A stretch of DNA of 64,000 nt from an uncultured Pelagibacteraceae bacterium. Its GTDB lineage: Bacteria; Pseudomonadota; Alphaproteobacteria; Pelagibacterales; Pelagibacteraceae. Positions 28,340 to 38,045 of the stretch are shown here, piece by piece. A program made the translations under genes and the position numbers. Below the pieces are notes generated by a model. That model saw only the letters and a program-made list of their open reading frames with translations. It was not told where the DNA came from and made no database searches. Location of the stretch: positions 1 through 64,000 of the forward strand of contig CACNRG010000002.1 of the NCBI GenBank assembly GCA_902622805.1. The letters are read 5' to 3'. The first letter of the stretch is position 1. Each line of letters begins with the position of its first letter.

Positions 28340-29225
28340 TTTTTAATAATTTTTTAAAATAATCTGGTAATAAAGCGGTGTAAGTATGCTTTATGTTGTT
28401 GATCATAAATTTAATTTGATAAGAATGTAACATTAAATTTTTATTTATACCTTTGCTCGTATTTGAAAGTTTATATTTTACATCGCCAAATATAGGTTGT
28501 CCTAAAGCGAATAATTGTTTACGTAACTGGTGTTTTCTTCCGGTAATAGGTTTCAACTCAATCAAACTGGCTTCAGAATTTTTATCGATTACCCTATATA
28601 ATGTTTTAGCTGGTTCAATTATTTTTTTTTCTCCATCATATCTTATTAAATCATCATTCCATTCACCTGAATTTTTTATAATTTCTCCATGACATATAGC
28701 TAAATATGTTTTATGAATTTTTCTCAATCTAAACAGAGATGTAAGAAGTTGTGCACTTTCTCTTTTTTTTGCGATAATAAAAACTCCAGAAGTATCTTTA
28801 TCCAATCTATGAACAGAATAAGGCTTAGTACCTTTAAAAATTTCACTTTTAGCAAAAATATCAACAAGATTTTTTTTTGATTTTGTTCCTCCTTGAACCG
28901 AAATACCAGCGCTTTTATTTAAGACAATAAATTCATCATTATTATCGATAATTTGATTTTCATTTGATTTTATAATTTCTTTTGAGGGTTCAAATTTAAC
29001 TTTTTTTTGAACTACTTTTTCTTTAAAATTTATATCAAATAAATCAATTTGATCATTTGATTTGACTTTGTGTGAACTTTTAATTTTTTTTTTGTTTAAT
29101 TTAATTTTGCCAGCTCTTAAATTTTTTTCAATTAAGCTTTGAGGAATTTTTCCCAATAAATGTCTAATCCATCGGTCAATACGCATATCGTTAGACGTTG
29201 AATCAACGATATAAGTCTTTTTCAT
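28308..29225 (-). CDS. rluC: RluC-type 23S rRNA pseudouridine synthase
   Basis: This is a 305-residue RluA-family pseudouridine synthase. An N-terminal S4 RNA-binding domain (MRIDRWIRHLLGKIPQSLIE) precedes the catalytic domain with Asp142 in SVHRLDKDTSGVFI. The domain layout and the S4 domain favour RluC (23S positions 955/2504/2580 in E. coli numbering) or RluD; I choose RluC with some doubt. It lies 10 bases downstream of rplQ on the same strand, so it may be read through from the alpha ribosomal cluster. Its 3' end overlaps lipB. Confidence 0.85.
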   Translation of the reverse strand: MKKTYIVDSTSNDMRIDRWIRHLLGKIPQSLIEKNLRAGKIKLNKKKIKSSHKVKSNDQIDLFDINFKEKVVQKKVKFEPSKEIIKSNENQIIDNNDEFIVLNKSAGISVQGGTKSKKNLVDIFAKSEIFKGTKPYSVHRLDKDTSGVFIIAKKRESAQLLTSLFRLRKIHKTYLAICHGEIIKNSGEWNDDLIRYDGEKKIIEPAKTLYRVIDKNSEASLIELKPITGRKHQLRKQLFALGQPIFGDVKYKLSNTSKGINKNLMLHSYQIKFMINNIKHTYTALLPDYFKKLLKTKRLNFSNLK

Positions 29226-29235
29226 GATTTAAGAA

Positions 29236-29679
29236 TTATACTGTTTTAACTTTTTTTTCTTCAGCTTTAGGTGTTTCTTTAGTTGTCTCTTTTTTCTTTT
29301 TATCGACTCTTTTTGCCTCTAGATCTCTATCTACAAATTCGATTATTGCCATTGGAGCATTATCACCGTATCTAAAACCAGCTTTTATTATTCTAGTATA
29401 CCCACCATTTCTTTTCTCATATCTCTTAGAGAGAGTTTTTTTTACTTTATTTGCTAATTTGATATCTTGTAATTTTGAGACTAAAATTTTAGTTGTATGA
29501 AGGGTTTCTTTTTTTCCCAGTGTAATTATTTTATCAGCTTGTGGTTTTAAAAATTTTGCTTTTGGTAATGTTGTTTTTATTTGTTCATACTTAATTAATG
29601 AATTAAGCATGTTTTTCAGCAATGCTTTTCTGTGTTCAGAAGATCTATTTAACTTTTTATTTGCCATTCCATGTCTCAT
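29236..29679 (-). CDS. rplQ: 50S ribosomal protein L17
   Basis: This is bL17, a large-subunit protein near the peptide exit region. Its 147 residues comprise the conserved core ([20 protein letters not shown], about 1-120) and a Lys/Glu-rich tail (KKKKETTKETPKAEEKK) typical of alphaproteobacterial L17. Its start overlaps the rpoA stop by one base, and it closes the rpsM-rpsK-rpoA-rplQ cluster. Confidence 0.97.
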   Translation of the reverse strand: MRHGMANKKLNRSSEHRKALLKNMLNSLIKYEQIKTTLPKAKFLKPQADKIITLGKKETLHTTKILVSKLQDIKLANKVKKTLSKRYEKRNGGYTRIIKAGFRYGDNAPMAIIEFVDRDLEAKRVDKKKKETTKETPKAEEKKVKTV

Positions 29680-30707
29680 TAAATGGCTTCCTCCAATTTT
29701 TTAGACATTTCTGCAATATTATCTGGTGGCCAGTTAGGAATTTCCATTCCTAAATATAAAGACATTCCAGTTAAAACTTCTTTTATTTCATTAAGAGATT
29801 TTCTTCCAAAATTTGGTGTTCTTAGCATCTCACCTTCTGATTTTTGAACAAGATCTCCTATATAAATAATATTATCATTTTTAAGACAATTCATTGATCT
29901 AACCGATAACTCTAATTCATCAACTTTTCTCAATAAATTTTTATTAAATTCAGGTTCAGTTGAAACTTCTTTAACTGGTGCTTCTACTGGTTCTTCAAAA
30001 TTTATAAACATTTTAAGTTGATCTTGAAAAATTCTTGCAGAATATGCAACTGCATCTTCGGCTGAAATTGAACCATTAGTTTCAACTTCCATAGTCAATT
30101 TATCATAATCAAGAGCTTTACCTTCTCTAGCTGTACTTACTGAATATGACACTTTTTTCACTGGACTGTACAAAGAGTCAATAGCAATTAATCCTAATGG
30201 TGGTTCCTCTGGTTTATTTAATTCAGCTGGAACATAACCTTTTCCGGTATTAAGATTCATTTCCATATGAAAATTTGTATTTTCATCTAAATTACAAATT
30301 ACTAAATCTGGATTTAGTATTTCTACATCATTTACTGGAGTAATATCTGAAGCTTTAATTTCACCAGGTCCTTTTGCGTCTAAAATTAATTTTTTTGTAC
30401 CCTCAGATGAACATTTTAGTGCTAAAGATTTTACATTAAGTACAATGTCGGTAACATCCTCTCTTACACCTTTAATAGACGTAAATTCATGCAACACACC
30501 ATCTATTTGTATAGATGTTACTGCTGCTCCACGTATTGACGAAAGAAGTATTCTTCTCAAAGAATTGCCTAGAGTTAAACCAAAGCCTTTTTCTAATGGT
30601 TCAACAACTATTTTTGCTTGAGTAAGATCATCGCTCATTTTAACATCTAATTTTGCAGGCTTAATTAGCGATTTCCAATTTTTAACATTAACATTTTCAG
30701 TTTCCAT
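29679..30707 (-). CDS. rpoA: RNA polymerase alpha subunit
   Basis: This is the 342-residue alpha subunit that nucleates RNA polymerase assembly. The N-terminal dimer domain has [20 protein letters not shown] near residue 42. After a linker, the C-terminal domain (about 255-325: [20 protein letters not shown], then [18 protein letters not shown]) binds UP elements and activators. It overlaps rpsK and rplQ by one base on each side, giving coupled translation in the alpha cluster. Confidence 0.98.
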   Translation of the reverse strand: METENVNVKNWKSLIKPAKLDVKMSDDLTQAKIVVEPLEKGFGLTLGNSLRRILLSSIRGAAVTSIQIDGVLHEFTSIKGVREDVTDIVLNVKSLALKCSSEGTKKLILDAKGPGEIKASDITPVNDVEILNPDLVICNLDENTNFHMEMNLNTGKGYVPAELNKPEEPPLGLIAIDSLYSPVKKVSYSVSTAREGKALDYDKLTMEVETNGSISAEDAVAYSARIFQDQLKMFINFEEPVEAPVKEVSTEPEFNKNLLRKVDELELSVRSMNCLKNDNIIYIGDLVQKSEGEMLRTPNFGRKSLNEIKEVLTGMSLYLGMEIPNWPPDNIAEMSKKLEEAI

Positions 30708-31156
30708 TAAACTCTCCTTTTTTTTGGTGGTCTTGTACCATTATGTGGCATTGGTGTTGTATCCTTTATAGATAAAATTTTAAAACCTCTAGCTTGTAAT
30801 GCTCTCAAAGCGGTTTCTCTTCCAGAACCAGGACCTTTGACTTCTACAGATAAAGTTTTCATTCCATAATCTAAAGCTTTTGATGCTGCTGCATCAGCAG
30901 CAATTTGAGCAGCATAAGGTGTAGATTTTCTAGATCCTTTAAAACCTTTTTGCCCTGCAGATGCCCATGAAATTACATTTCCATTTGTATCGGCAATTGA
31001 AATGATTGTATTATTAAATGTTGATTGAACATAAGCAATACCATTTAATATATTTTTTTTAGTTTTCTTTTTCTTTGAATAAGAACTTTTGTTTATTTTT
31101 TTTGAAGACTTTTCAACTTTTTGCTCTTTGTTTTCAACTTTTTCTGTTTTTGCCAT
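30707..31156 (-). CDS. rpsK: 30S ribosomal protein S11
   Basis: This is uS11, on the platform of the small subunit. The core begins about residue 33 ([18 protein letters not shown]) and ends with the invariant [15 protein letters not shown]. The first 32 residues are a Lys/Ser/Glu-rich extension, which makes this copy about 20 residues longer than the usual 129. It lies two bases after rpsM. Confidence 0.97.
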   Translation of the reverse strand: MAKTEKVENKEQKVEKSSKKINKSSYSKKKKTKKNILNGIAYVQSTFNNTIISIADTNGNVISWASAGQKGFKGSRKSTPYAAQIAADAAASKALDYGMKTLSVEVKGPGSGRETALRALQARGFKILSIKDTTPMPHNGTRPPKKRRV

Positions 31157-31158
31157 TA

Positions 31159-31542
31159 TTATTTTTTTAGTGGTGTTAATTTTTTTCCAGCAATTGCTAT
31201 AGCTTTACCTTTTCTTGTTCTAGCATTACATCTAGTTCTTTGCCCTCGCACAGGTAATTTTTTTCTATGTCTTGATCCCCTATAACAAGCTAAGTCAATA
31301 AGTCTTTTAATACTTAGCGAATAATCTCTTCTAAGATCTCCTTCAACTTTAAAATTTTGATCTATATATTCTCTAATTTTTAAAATTTCATCATCAGTTA
31401 ATTCATTCACTCTTTTCTTTTTTGGGATTTCCAGTGACGAGCAAATTTGTTTAGAAAACTTATCACCTATACCATAAATATAAGTTAAGCCTATATGAAC
31501 AAGCTTATTTTGTGGAATATTGATACCTGCTATCCGCGCCAT
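31159..31542 (-). CDS. rpsM: 30S ribosomal protein S13
   Basis: This is uS13, in the 30S head at the contact with L5 and the P-site tRNA. It has 127 residues with [20 protein letters not shown] at the start and the tail [22 protein letters not shown]. It is the first gene after a 56-base gap that contains a convincing promoter (TTGACT-16-TATAAA), so the alpha cluster can be started independently of the upstream spc genes. Confidence 0.97.
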   Translation of the reverse strand: MARIAGINIPQNKLVHIGLTYIYGIGDKFSKQICSSLEIPKKKRVNELTDDEILKIREYIDQNFKVEGDLRRDYSLSIKRLIDLACYRGSRHRKKLPVRGQRTRCNARTRKGKAIAIAGKKLTPLKK

Positions 31543-31566
31543 ATATTTTGTGATAAATTTGAGCCT

Positions 31567-31594
31567 TTTATATAAGAAGATCTTTTAAAGTCAA
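31567..31594 (-). promoter_or_regulatory. Predicted sigma-70 promoter for rpsM-rpsK-rpoA-rplQ
   Basis: On the - strand, TTGACT (31594-31589) is followed after a 16-base spacer by TATAAA (31572-31567). Each is a 5/6 match to the consensus. It lies 5 bases after the adk stop codon and about 25 bases upstream of rpsM, in one of the few gaps of the ribosomal block. It was called by eye. Confidence 0.6.
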
Positions 31595-31598
31595 CGTC

Positions 31599-32177
31599 TT
31601 AAACATTCAGAAAATTGTCAATTTTCCTTGTTATTTGATCAATTTCTTGACTTCCATCTATTTCCTTAAAGTTTGGGTTTTTTGAGTAGAATTCTAAAAC
31701 TGGTTTAGTTGTTTGCATATATGTATCATATCTTTTTAAAATTGTATTTGTCTCATCATCAGTTCTATCTTCTAAAATTTTTCTTTTTTCAATTCTTTTT
31801 ATTATGATTTCTTTATTAACATTAAGAAAAAAAATAAAATCAATTTTTTGATTTGAATTTTCTAATAATGAGTCTAAGTTTTTTGCCTGACTTATAGTTC
31901 TAGGATAACCATCAAAAATTAGGTTGTTTTTTTTATTTGGATCAAAAATTATATCTTTAATCAAATAATTCACTATTTCATCACTCACAAATTTTCCATT
32001 ATCAATATCTTTTGAGATTTTAGCACCAATTTCTGTATTATCTTTTATTTCGTTTCTTAATATTTCTCCTGTTGAAATTTGAAAACCATTTAATTTTTTT
32101 ACTAAATATTTAGCTTGTGTACCCTTACCAGCACCAGGAGGACCAAATAGAATAATATTCACAAAATTATCTACCAA
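31599..32177 (-). CDS. adk: Adenylate kinase
   Basis: This enzyme interconverts ATP, ADP and AMP. Its 192 residues have the P-loop FGPPGAGKGTQ at 11-21, the AMP-site FDGYPRTISQAKNLD and KRKILEDRTDDETN. This is the short form without the long LID insert or its zinc cysteines. It sits inside the spc cluster and overlaps secY by 11 bases, a common bacterial arrangement. Confidence 0.97.
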   Translation of the reverse strand: MVDNFVNIILFGPPGAGKGTQAKYLVKKLNGFQISTGEILRNEIKDNTEIGAKISKDIDNGKFVSDEIVNYLIKDIIFDPNKKNNLIFDGYPRTISQAKNLDSLLENSNQKIDFIFFLNVNKEIIIKRIEKRKILEDRTDDETNTILKRYDTYMQTTKPVLEFYSKNPNFKEIDGSQEIDQITRKIDNFLNV

Positions 32178-33447
32178 ATTTTGTTTTTTTTATAAGTTGT
32201 TCATACTGAGCACTCATAAGTCTAGTTTGAATTTGTGTTACAGTATCAATTGCAACAACTACAACAATTAAAATTGATGCGCCTCCTAAATAAAAAGGAA
32301 TAGGATAATTGGCAATTAAAAATTCAGGCATTAAACAAACAAGTGTTAAATATAAAGCTCCGATTGTAGTTAATCTAGTTAAAATATTTTCAATATATAT
32401 AGCTGTGCTTTCACCAGGTCTTATGCCTGGAATAAATCCACCATATTTTCTTAAATTGTCCGCAGTTTCAGTGGGATTAAAAGTAATTGATGTGTAGAAA
32501 AAAGTAAAAAAAATTATCCCTGATGCATAAAGTAACATATAAAGTGGTTGTCCTTGTGTAAAATATGAACTTAAATTTAAAAATGTTTCATTGTCTGAAA
32601 AATTAAAATTTGAAAAAGTAACTGGTAATAATAATAAAGCTGAAGCAAAAATTGCAGGTATAACACCTGCCTGATTTATCTTTAGAGGTAAGTGTGAAGA
32701 CTCGCCACCATACATTTTATTCCCCATTTGTCTTTTAGGGTAGTTTATCAAAATTTTTCTTAAAGCTCTTTCCATAAAAACCACAAAAAGAACAGTTATA
32801 ATCAACAAAACAAAAATTGCTAAAATCATTATTGTCGAAACAGCTCCAGTTCGACCTAATTCAATAGTTGTAACTAATGCTCTTGGAATTTCAGCAACAA
32901 TACCAGCAAAAATTATTAATGATATTCCATTTCCAATACCTCTTTGTGTAATTTGTTCTCCAAGCCACATTAAAAAGATAGTACCAGCGACTATTGTTGT
33001 TACTGTCGAAATTTTGAAAAATATACCTGGATTGATAACTAAGTTTGCTGATGATTCTAATCCTACAGACAAACCATATCCTTGAACCGTAGCTAGTAAA
33101 ACAGTTCCATATCTAGTTATCTGAGTAATTTTTGCTCTTCCAGTCTCACCTTGAGATTTTAAATTTTTAAAATAATCAGATACTCCGGTTAAAAGCTGCA
33201 CAATAATAGCAGAGGATATATAAGGCATTATACCTAAAGCAAAAATAGCCATTCGACTTATAGCACCACCTGCAAAAACGTTAAACATGCCTAGTAGTCC
33301 TTTTTGATTACCTTCCATTAATATCTTAAGTTGTTCAGGATCTATGCCAGGTAGTGGAACAAAAGTTCCAAATCTATAAACAGCTAATATACCAATTGTA
33401 AATAATATTCTATTTCTTAAATCATTTGATGAAGTTGATGCACTCAT
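32167..33447 (-). CDS. secY: Preprotein translocase subunit SecY
   Basis: This is the channel subunit of the SecYEG translocon in the inner membrane. It has 426 residues with about ten membrane helices, starting with NDLRNRILFTIGILAVYRFG and FVPLPGID. The cytoplasmic loop NYPKRQMGNKMYGGESSHLP and FIPGIRPGE, which bind SecA and the ribosome, are intact. Its partner SecE is encoded at 56137-56334. It follows rplO by 11 bases. Confidence 0.98.
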   Translation of the reverse strand: MSASTSSNDLRNRILFTIGILAVYRFGTFVPLPGIDPEQLKILMEGNQKGLLGMFNVFAGGAISRMAIFALGIMPYISSAIIVQLLTGVSDYFKNLKSQGETGRAKITQITRYGTVLLATVQGYGLSVGLESSANLVINPGIFFKISTVTTIVAGTIFLMWLGEQITQRGIGNGISLIIFAGIVAEIPRALVTTIELGRTGAVSTIMILAIFVLLIITVLFVVFMERALRKILINYPKRQMGNKMYGGESSHLPLKINQAGVIPAIFASALLLLPVTFSNFNFSDNETFLNLSSYFTQGQPLYMLLYASGIIFFTFFYTSITFNPTETADNLRKYGGFIPGIRPGESTAIYIENILTRLTTIGALYLTLVCLMPEFLIANYPIPFYLGGASILIVVVVAIDTVTQIQTRLMSAQYEQLIKKTKFGR

Positions 33448-33458
33448 AATACAATGAT

Positions 33459-33914
33459 TTATTTTTTTAGTTGAATTGATCCACCAATTTTTTCTAATTT
33501 TTCTACAGCAGATTTTGAAGCTAAGTTTGCTTCAATATTAACTTTATCTTTAATTTCACCTGTACCTAAAATTTTTAATTTTGTTGAATTCTTATTTATT
33601 ATTCTATATTTTTTTAATAATTCTGCATTGAGAAGCTCACTTGTATTAATTGTTTTTTTATCTATGTGAGATTGGATATTTTCTAAGTTCAAAATTGCTA
33701 CTTTTTCTTTATTAATTGAGTTAAATCCTCTTTTAGGTAAGCGTCTGTATAAAGGCATTTGTCCACCTTCAAAACTTTTTATTGCTACCCCAGATCTTGA
33801 TTTTTGACCTTTAACTCCCCTTCCAGAAGTTTTTCCTTTGCCAGAACCAATACCTCTACCCACTCTAATTTTAGATTTATTAATTTTTTTTCTATTATTT
33901 AATTGCGTTGTCAT
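33459..33914 (-). CDS. rplO: 50S ribosomal protein L15
   Basis: This is uL15, a late-assembling large-subunit protein of 151 residues. The Gly/Lys-rich N-terminus (GRGIGSGKGKTSGRGVKGQK) is characteristic. Its start overlaps the rpsE stop by one base. In most bacteria rpmD (L30) lies exactly between these two genes, but here there is no room for it. Confidence 0.97.
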   Translation of the reverse strand: MTTQLNNRKKINKSKIRVGRGIGSGKGKTSGRGVKGQKSRSGVAIKSFEGGQMPLYRRLPKRGFNSINKEKVAILNLENIQSHIDKKTINTSELLNAELLKKYRIINKNSTKLKILGTGEIKDKVNIEANLASKSAVEKLEKIGGSIQLKK

Positions 33915-34429
33915 TATCCTCTTTTTTCAATAATTTCTGATATTTTTTTATTTCTTATTGCTGAAATTTGCTTAGGGGAACTTTGTTTCATTAGAGCTTT
34001 AATAGTAGCTCTTATAACGTTATGAGCATTAGAAGTTCCCATTGATTTAGCTACAATATCTCTTACGCCTAATACCTCACAAACAGCTCTCACAGGACCG
34101 CCAGCAATTATACCGGTTCCTTTAGATGCAGCTCTTAAAATAATTCTACCTGAGCCATCTTTTGCTTTGACATCATGATGAATTGTTCTTCCTTCTCTTA
34201 ATGGTATTTGTATAAGTTTTCTTCTAGCCATTTCATTAGCTTTTTTAATTGCATCAGGAACTTGTTTTGCTTTAGCATGTGCAATACCTATTCGTCCCGC
34301 TTGATTCCCAACAACAACTAATGCTGAAAATCCAAACCTTCTTCCACCTTTTACAACTTTAGTAATCCTATTGATGTGAACTAGTTTTTCTAAAATATCG
34401 TCAGTTTTTTTATCTTTGTTATTCTCCAT
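33914..34429 (-). CDS. rpsE: 30S ribosomal protein S5
   Basis: This is uS5, involved in decoding accuracy and mRNA entry. Its 171 residues include [20 protein letters not shown] near the N-terminus, the loop [18 protein letters not shown], and the C-terminal [17 protein letters not shown]. It lies 2 bases downstream of rplR and overlaps rplO by one base. Confidence 0.98.
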   Translation of the reverse strand: MENNKDKKTDDILEKLVHINRITKVVKGGRRFGFSALVVVGNQAGRIGIAHAKAKQVPDAIKKANEMARRKLIQIPLREGRTIHHDVKAKDGSGRIILRAASKGTGIIAGGPVRAVCEVLGVRDIVAKSMGTSNAHNVIRATIKALMKQSSPKQISAIRNKKISEIIEKRG

Positions 34430-34431
34430 AA

Positions 34432-34788
34432 TTAAAAATCCATTCCGTTTTTACGTAAAGTTTCTGCAAATATTTTTACACGACCATGATATTTATAAAC
34501 ACCACGATCAAAAAATATCTTTGTTATCTTTTTTTCTTGAGCCTTTTTTGCTAATTTTTCAGCCACAATCTTTGAAAGCTCAGTTTTATTTACTTTAGAT
34601 CCTGACTTAATATCTTTTTCAATAGAAGAAGCTGACAATAAAGTGATATTCTTTCTATCATCAATAATTTGGGCAGAAATATTTTTTGCAGATCTGGAAA
34701 TACATAATCTGAATCTATCTTTAGGTGCAACTTTTTTAACTTTATTGCTTACTCTAAATCTTTTTCTTATTCCTGTAGTTAACTTCAT
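34432..34788 (-). CDS. rplR: 50S ribosomal protein L18
   Basis: This is uL18, which binds 5S rRNA with L5. It has 118 residues with the core [18 protein letters not shown] and the C-terminal [20 protein letters not shown]. It starts at the last base of rplF, as usual in the spc order. Confidence 0.97.
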   Translation of the reverse strand: MKLTTGIRKRFRVSNKVKKVAPKDRFRLCISRSAKNISAQIIDDRKNITLLSASSIEKDIKSGSKVNKTELSKIVAEKLAKKAQEKKITKIFFDRGVYKYHGRVKIFAETLRKNGMDF

Positions 34789-35327
34789 TATTTTTTCTTT
34801 CCCTCTTTTTTGAGAACATATTGACCTTTTTCTCTAATTCCCTTGCCTTTATAAGGTTCAATTTTTCTAAATGTCTTGATTTTTGATACAACGACCCCAA
34901 CTAATTGTTTGTCAGAGCCTGATATTTTTAAGGTTGTTTGTTTTTCTACGACAATTTTAATCCCATCCGGAATATCAAAATTTATATCGTGGCTATATCC
35001 TAACTGTAAATTTAACTGATTACCTTTTAGAGCAGCTCTATAACCAACTCCAACTAATTCTAATGTTTTTTCATAACCAGCACTTGAACCAATTACTGCA
35101 TTATTAATTAGACTTCTATTCATTCCCCAAAGTCTTTTGGTATTTTGATCAATTTTTTTTGGCTTTATTGAAATTTCTTTTCCATCTTTAATTTCAAGAT
35201 TAAATAAGTCTAAATCTATATCCAAAGATTTTTTACCTAGAGGGCCCTCAATGTTTAAAATATTACCAGCCAAAACAACTTTCACTTTGTCAGGGATTGC
35301 AATATTTATTTTTCCAATTTTAGACAT
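34788..35327 (-). CDS. rplF: 50S ribosomal protein L6
   Basis: This is uL6, near the factor-binding site of the large subunit. Its 179 residues start [19 protein letters not shown] and carry the conserved [20 protein letters not shown] and the C-terminal [20 protein letters not shown]. It lies two bases after rpsH. Confidence 0.97.
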   Translation of the reverse strand: MSKIGKINIAIPDKVKVVLAGNILNIEGPLGKKSLDIDLDLFNLEIKDGKEISIKPKKIDQNTKRLWGMNRSLINNAVIGSSAGYEKTLELVGVGYRAALKGNQLNLQLGYSHDINFDIPDGIKIVVEKQTTLKISGSDKQLVGVVVSKIKTFRKIEPYKGKGIREKGQYVLKKEGKKK

Positions 35328-35329
35328 AA

Positions 35330-35725
35330 TTAAAATACCTTACAAATTATTTCACCACCCACTTTTTGTTTTCTAGCATCCATATCTGTCATTACACCTT
35401 TTGGTGTTGAAACGATCGCTATGCCAAGACCATTATTGATTTTTGGTAAACTATCCGCACTAGAAAATATTCTTCTTCCTGGTTTTGATACTCTTTCAAA
35501 ATTACTGATCACTGGACTTCCAGAATGATATTTAAGCTCTAATGATAAAATTGGTTTTTTATCATCCCCTGCTACTTTAAAATCTTTGATAAATCCCTCA
35601 TTTTTAAGAATATCAGCAATTTTAGTTTTAAAATTTGATGATGGTAACTCTACTTTTTTATGATTTCTTGCTTGAGCATTTTTAATTCTAGCTATCATAT
35701 CTCCTATTGGGTCACTTAAACTCAT
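35330..35725 (-). CDS. rpsH: 30S ribosomal protein S8
   Basis: This is uS8, a primary 16S rRNA binder, and the usual autogenous repressor of the spc operon in E. coli. It has 131 residues with MSLSDPIGDMIARIKNAQAR and the C-terminal SRP-like STPKGVMTDMDARKQKVGGE. It lies between rpsN (10 bases) and rplF. Confidence 0.97.
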   Translation of the reverse strand: MSLSDPIGDMIARIKNAQARNHKKVELPSSNFKTKIADILKNEGFIKDFKVAGDDKKPILSLELKYHSGSPVISNFERVSKPGRRIFSSADSLPKINNGLGIAIVSTPKGVMTDMDARKQKVGGEIICKVF

Positions 35726-35735
35726 ATAATCCTTT

Positions 35736-36041
35736 CTACCAACTTGATTTAACTAAACCTGGTATTTTTCCTTGCAATCCAAGTTGTCTTAATGCAATTC
35801 TAGAAATCTTTAATTTTCTATAAACACCATGTGGTCTACCTGTTATTTGACATCTATTCATGACTCTATTCTTTGCCGAATTCCTCGGTAATTTTGATAA
35901 TTTTTGTTGAGCCTTAAATCTTTCCTCTAGTGAAAGTTTTTTGTCCATCACTATATTTTTTAATCTCTCTCTCTTTTTATAAAGTTTATCTGAAAGTTTT
36001 ATTCTTTTATTATTCTTATTAATTGAACTCATTTTAGCCAT
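35736..36041 (-). CDS. rpsN: 30S ribosomal protein S14
   Basis: This is uS14 of 101 residues, the long zinc-independent form: the four-Cys zinc site of the short form is absent and only one Cys (NRCQITGRPHG) remains. The C-terminal RIALRQLGLQGKIPGLVKSSW is standard. It lies two bases after rplE. Confidence 0.97.
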   Translation of the reverse strand: MAKMSSINKNNKRIKLSDKLYKKRERLKNIVMDKKLSLEERFKAQQKLSKLPRNSAKNRVMNRCQITGRPHGVYRKLKISRIALRQLGLQGKIPGLVKSSW

Positions 36042-36043
36042 GC

Positions 36044-36598
36044 TTAATTTTCTCCTTTTTTAATAAATGGGAAGTTTAGTTTTTCTAATAATGCAAAACT
36101 ATGCTCTTTGTTTTTAGATGATATAACAATTACAATATCTAATCCTCTTACTTTATCAGCTCTATCAAAGCTGACTTCTGGAAAAATTATATGTTCCTTT
36201 ACGCCAAATGTGTAATTTCCAAATTTATCAAAACCATTAGCAGATAACCCTCTAAAGTCCTTAATTCTGGGTAAAGCTATATTTACTAATCTATCTAAAA
36301 ATTCATACATCTTGTTTTGTCGTAATGTTACTTTCAGTCCAGCATTTGAACCTTTTCTTGTTTTAAAATTTGCTACCGATTTTTTAAATTTTGTAATAAC
36401 TGGTTTTTGACCTGTAATTTTAGCCATATCCTCTTCGCAAGATTTTAATATTTTTGAATCATTCCCGTCTAAACCCAGACCCATATTTAGAATTATCTTT
36501 TCTATTTTAGGGCTCATATAAATATTCTTGAATCCAAATTGATTTTTTAAAGCTGGTTGAATTTCTTTAAAGAAAAGTTCTTTTAATCTTGGTGTCAT
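36044..36598 (-). CDS. rplE: 50S ribosomal protein L5
   Basis: This is uL5, the 5S rRNA and P-site tRNA contact in the central protuberance. It has 184 residues with KIEKIILNMGLGL, GQKPVITKFKKSVANFKTRK, GLKVTLRQNKMYEFLDRL and RGLDIVIVISSKNKEHSFAL. It overlaps rplX by one base. Confidence 0.98.
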   Translation of the reverse strand: MTPRLKELFFKEIQPALKNQFGFKNIYMSPKIEKIILNMGLGLDGNDSKILKSCEEDMAKITGQKPVITKFKKSVANFKTRKGSNAGLKVTLRQNKMYEFLDRLVNIALPRIKDFRGLSANGFDKFGNYTFGVKEHIIFPEVSFDRADKVRGLDIVIVISSKNKEHSFALLEKLNFPFIKKGEN

Positions 36599-36846
36599 TA
36601 TTTTTTAGCCTCTGATTTTTTAGTTAATTTTTTGTTATCAACTAACTTTAAATTAGAAATATGTATAAAGCTTTCTTTTGAAACAATTCCACCTTTTTTT
36701 TCTTTAGTTGTTTTTATATGTTTTTTAACCATATTAATTTCTTTGACTTTAGCTCTATTATTAGGTCTATCTATTTCAATAATTTCACCTTCTTTTTTTT
36801 TATCTTTACCAGCTAAAACTATTACCTTAAGACCTTTTTTAATCAT
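36598..36846 (-). CDS. rplX: 50S ribosomal protein L24 (short form)
   Basis: This is uL24, an early assembly initiator at the exit-tunnel mouth. A KOW motif ([18 protein letters not shown]) leads the protein. At 82 residues it is about 20 shorter than the usual 100-105, with the C-terminal arm reduced to a Lys-rich end. It overlaps rplN and rplE by one base each. Confidence 0.95.
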   Translation of the reverse strand: MIKKGLKVIVLAGKDKKKEGEIIEIDRPNNRAKVKEINMVKKHIKTTKEKKGGIVSKESFIHISNLKLVDNKKLTKKSEAKK

Positions 36847-37214
36847 TATAATACCTCTGGTGCTAATGAAATTATTTTCATTTGACCTCTGTTTCTTAAC
36901 TCCCTCGTTACAGGACCGAATATTCTTGTACCCACTGGCTCACCTTTGTCATCAACTAATACGGCTGCATTATTATCGAACTTTACTTTTGATCCATCAT
37001 CTCTATGAATACCTTTTTTTACTCTTACTACTACTGCTTTATGAACTGAGCCTTTTTTAACTTTACCTTTAGGTATTGCTTCTTTAACAGCAATAACAAT
37101 AGTGTCACCTATGCTAGCATATCGTCTTTTTGAACCACCTAAGACCTTAATACACTCAATTTTTTTTGCACCAGTATTGTCGGCAACTTGTAATTCTGTT
37201 TGCACCTGTATCAT
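36846..37214 (-). CDS. rplN: 50S ribosomal protein L14
   Basis: This is uL14, which lies at the subunit interface. Its 122 residues match the family end to end ([53 protein letters not shown]). It is the first gene of the classical spc cluster but here overlaps rpsQ by one base, leaving no room for an internal promoter. Confidence 0.98.
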   Translation of the reverse strand: MIQVQTELQVADNTGAKKIECIKVLGGSKRRYASIGDTIVIAVKEAIPKGKVKKGSVHKAVVVRVKKGIHRDDGSKVKFDNNAAVLVDDKGEPVGTRIFGPVTRELRNRGQMKIISLAPEVL

Positions 37215-37450
37215 TATTTAATATTCTCCATAACTTGAAATTTTTTATTTTTCGAAAATGGTTTACTTTCAATAATTGAAACTTTATCTCCATTCTTAAA
37301 TTTATTATTCTCATCATGCGCGTTATATTTTTTTCTTACCTTAATAACTTTTTTTAAAACTGGGTGAGAAAATTTTCTCTCAACCATTACAGTTATAGTC
37401 TTATTAGGTTTATCGCTTACAACTACTCCTGTTAAAATTTTTTTAGGCAT
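37214..37450 (-). CDS. rpsQ: 30S ribosomal protein S17
   Basis: This is uS17, a primary 16S rRNA binder of 78 residues with an OB fold. Marks are [20 protein letters not shown] and the metal-free [19 protein letters not shown]. It overlaps rpmC by 8 bases. Confidence 0.97.
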   Translation of the reverse strand: MPKKILTGVVVSDKPNKTITVMVERKFSHPVLKKVIKVRKKYNAHDENNKFKNGDKVSIIESKPFSKNKKFQVMENIK

Positions 37451-37634
37451 TAATTTTTTCCTTTAAAGATGTTTTCAATCTCGCTATAGTTTTCTTTGTC
37501 TCACCAATCTTAGCAGGATTAGTTATCTGTGAGTTTATTTTTTGAAATCTAAAGTTAAATAAATCTTTTTTTAGTTTATCTATATTCTTTATAATTTCGT
37601 CTTTTGATAATTTCTTAATTTCTTGTTTTTTCAT
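37443..37634 (-). CDS. rpmC: 50S ribosomal protein L29
   Basis: This is uL29, a 63-residue two-helix protein at the exit tunnel that helps dock trigger factor and SRP. It has [20 protein letters not shown] followed by the basic [13 protein letters not shown]. It overlaps rplP by one base and rpsQ by eight. Confidence 0.95.
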   Translation of the reverse strand: MKKQEIKKLSKDEIIKNIDKLKKDLFNFRFQKINSQITNPAKIGETKKTIARLKTSLKEKINA

Positions 37635-38044
37635 TATGCAAATCTTTTTATAGTTTTTGTTTTAATTGGTAATTTTGCTGATGCTTTATATAACGCTTCT
37701 TTAGCAATTTGTTCAGAAACACCGTCGACCTCAAATAATATTCTTCCTGGTTTTACTCTACAAGCATAGTACTCTGGTGAGCCCTTGCCCTTACCCATTC
37801 TTACCTCAATAGGTTTTTTTGATACGGGGATATTTGGAAATACTCTTGTCCAAACTCTGCCTTGTCTTTTCATATGTCTTGTTAATGCAACTCTAGCAGC
37901 CTCAATTTGTTTACCTGTTACTCTATCTGGTGTCATGGCTTTTAATGCATATGCTCCATAATTTATAAAATTCGCTCTCGAAGCGTTTCCATGAATTCTT
38001 CCTTTGTGAGCTTTTCTCCATTTAGTTCTAACAGGTTGTAGCAT
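37634..38044 (-). CDS. rplP: 50S ribosomal protein L16
   Basis: This is uL16, at the A-site tRNA elbow. Its 136 residues match well ([59 protein letters not shown]). The conserved Arg of the hydroxylation loop is in [17 protein letters not shown]. One base separates it from rpsC. Confidence 0.98.
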   Translation of the reverse strand: MLQPVRTKWRKAHKGRIHGNASRANFINYGAYALKAMTPDRVTGKQIEAARVALTRHMKRQGRVWTRVFPNIPVSKKPIEVRMGKGKGSPEYYACRVKPGRILFEVDGVSEQIAKEALYKASAKLPIKTKTIKRFA

Positions 38045-38045
38045 T

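Noticed and set aside
36632-37060. 142-codon + strand frame across rplX and rplN
   Set aside because: Low-complexity Leu/Ser/Phe protein made by reading Lys- and Glu-rich genes backwards.
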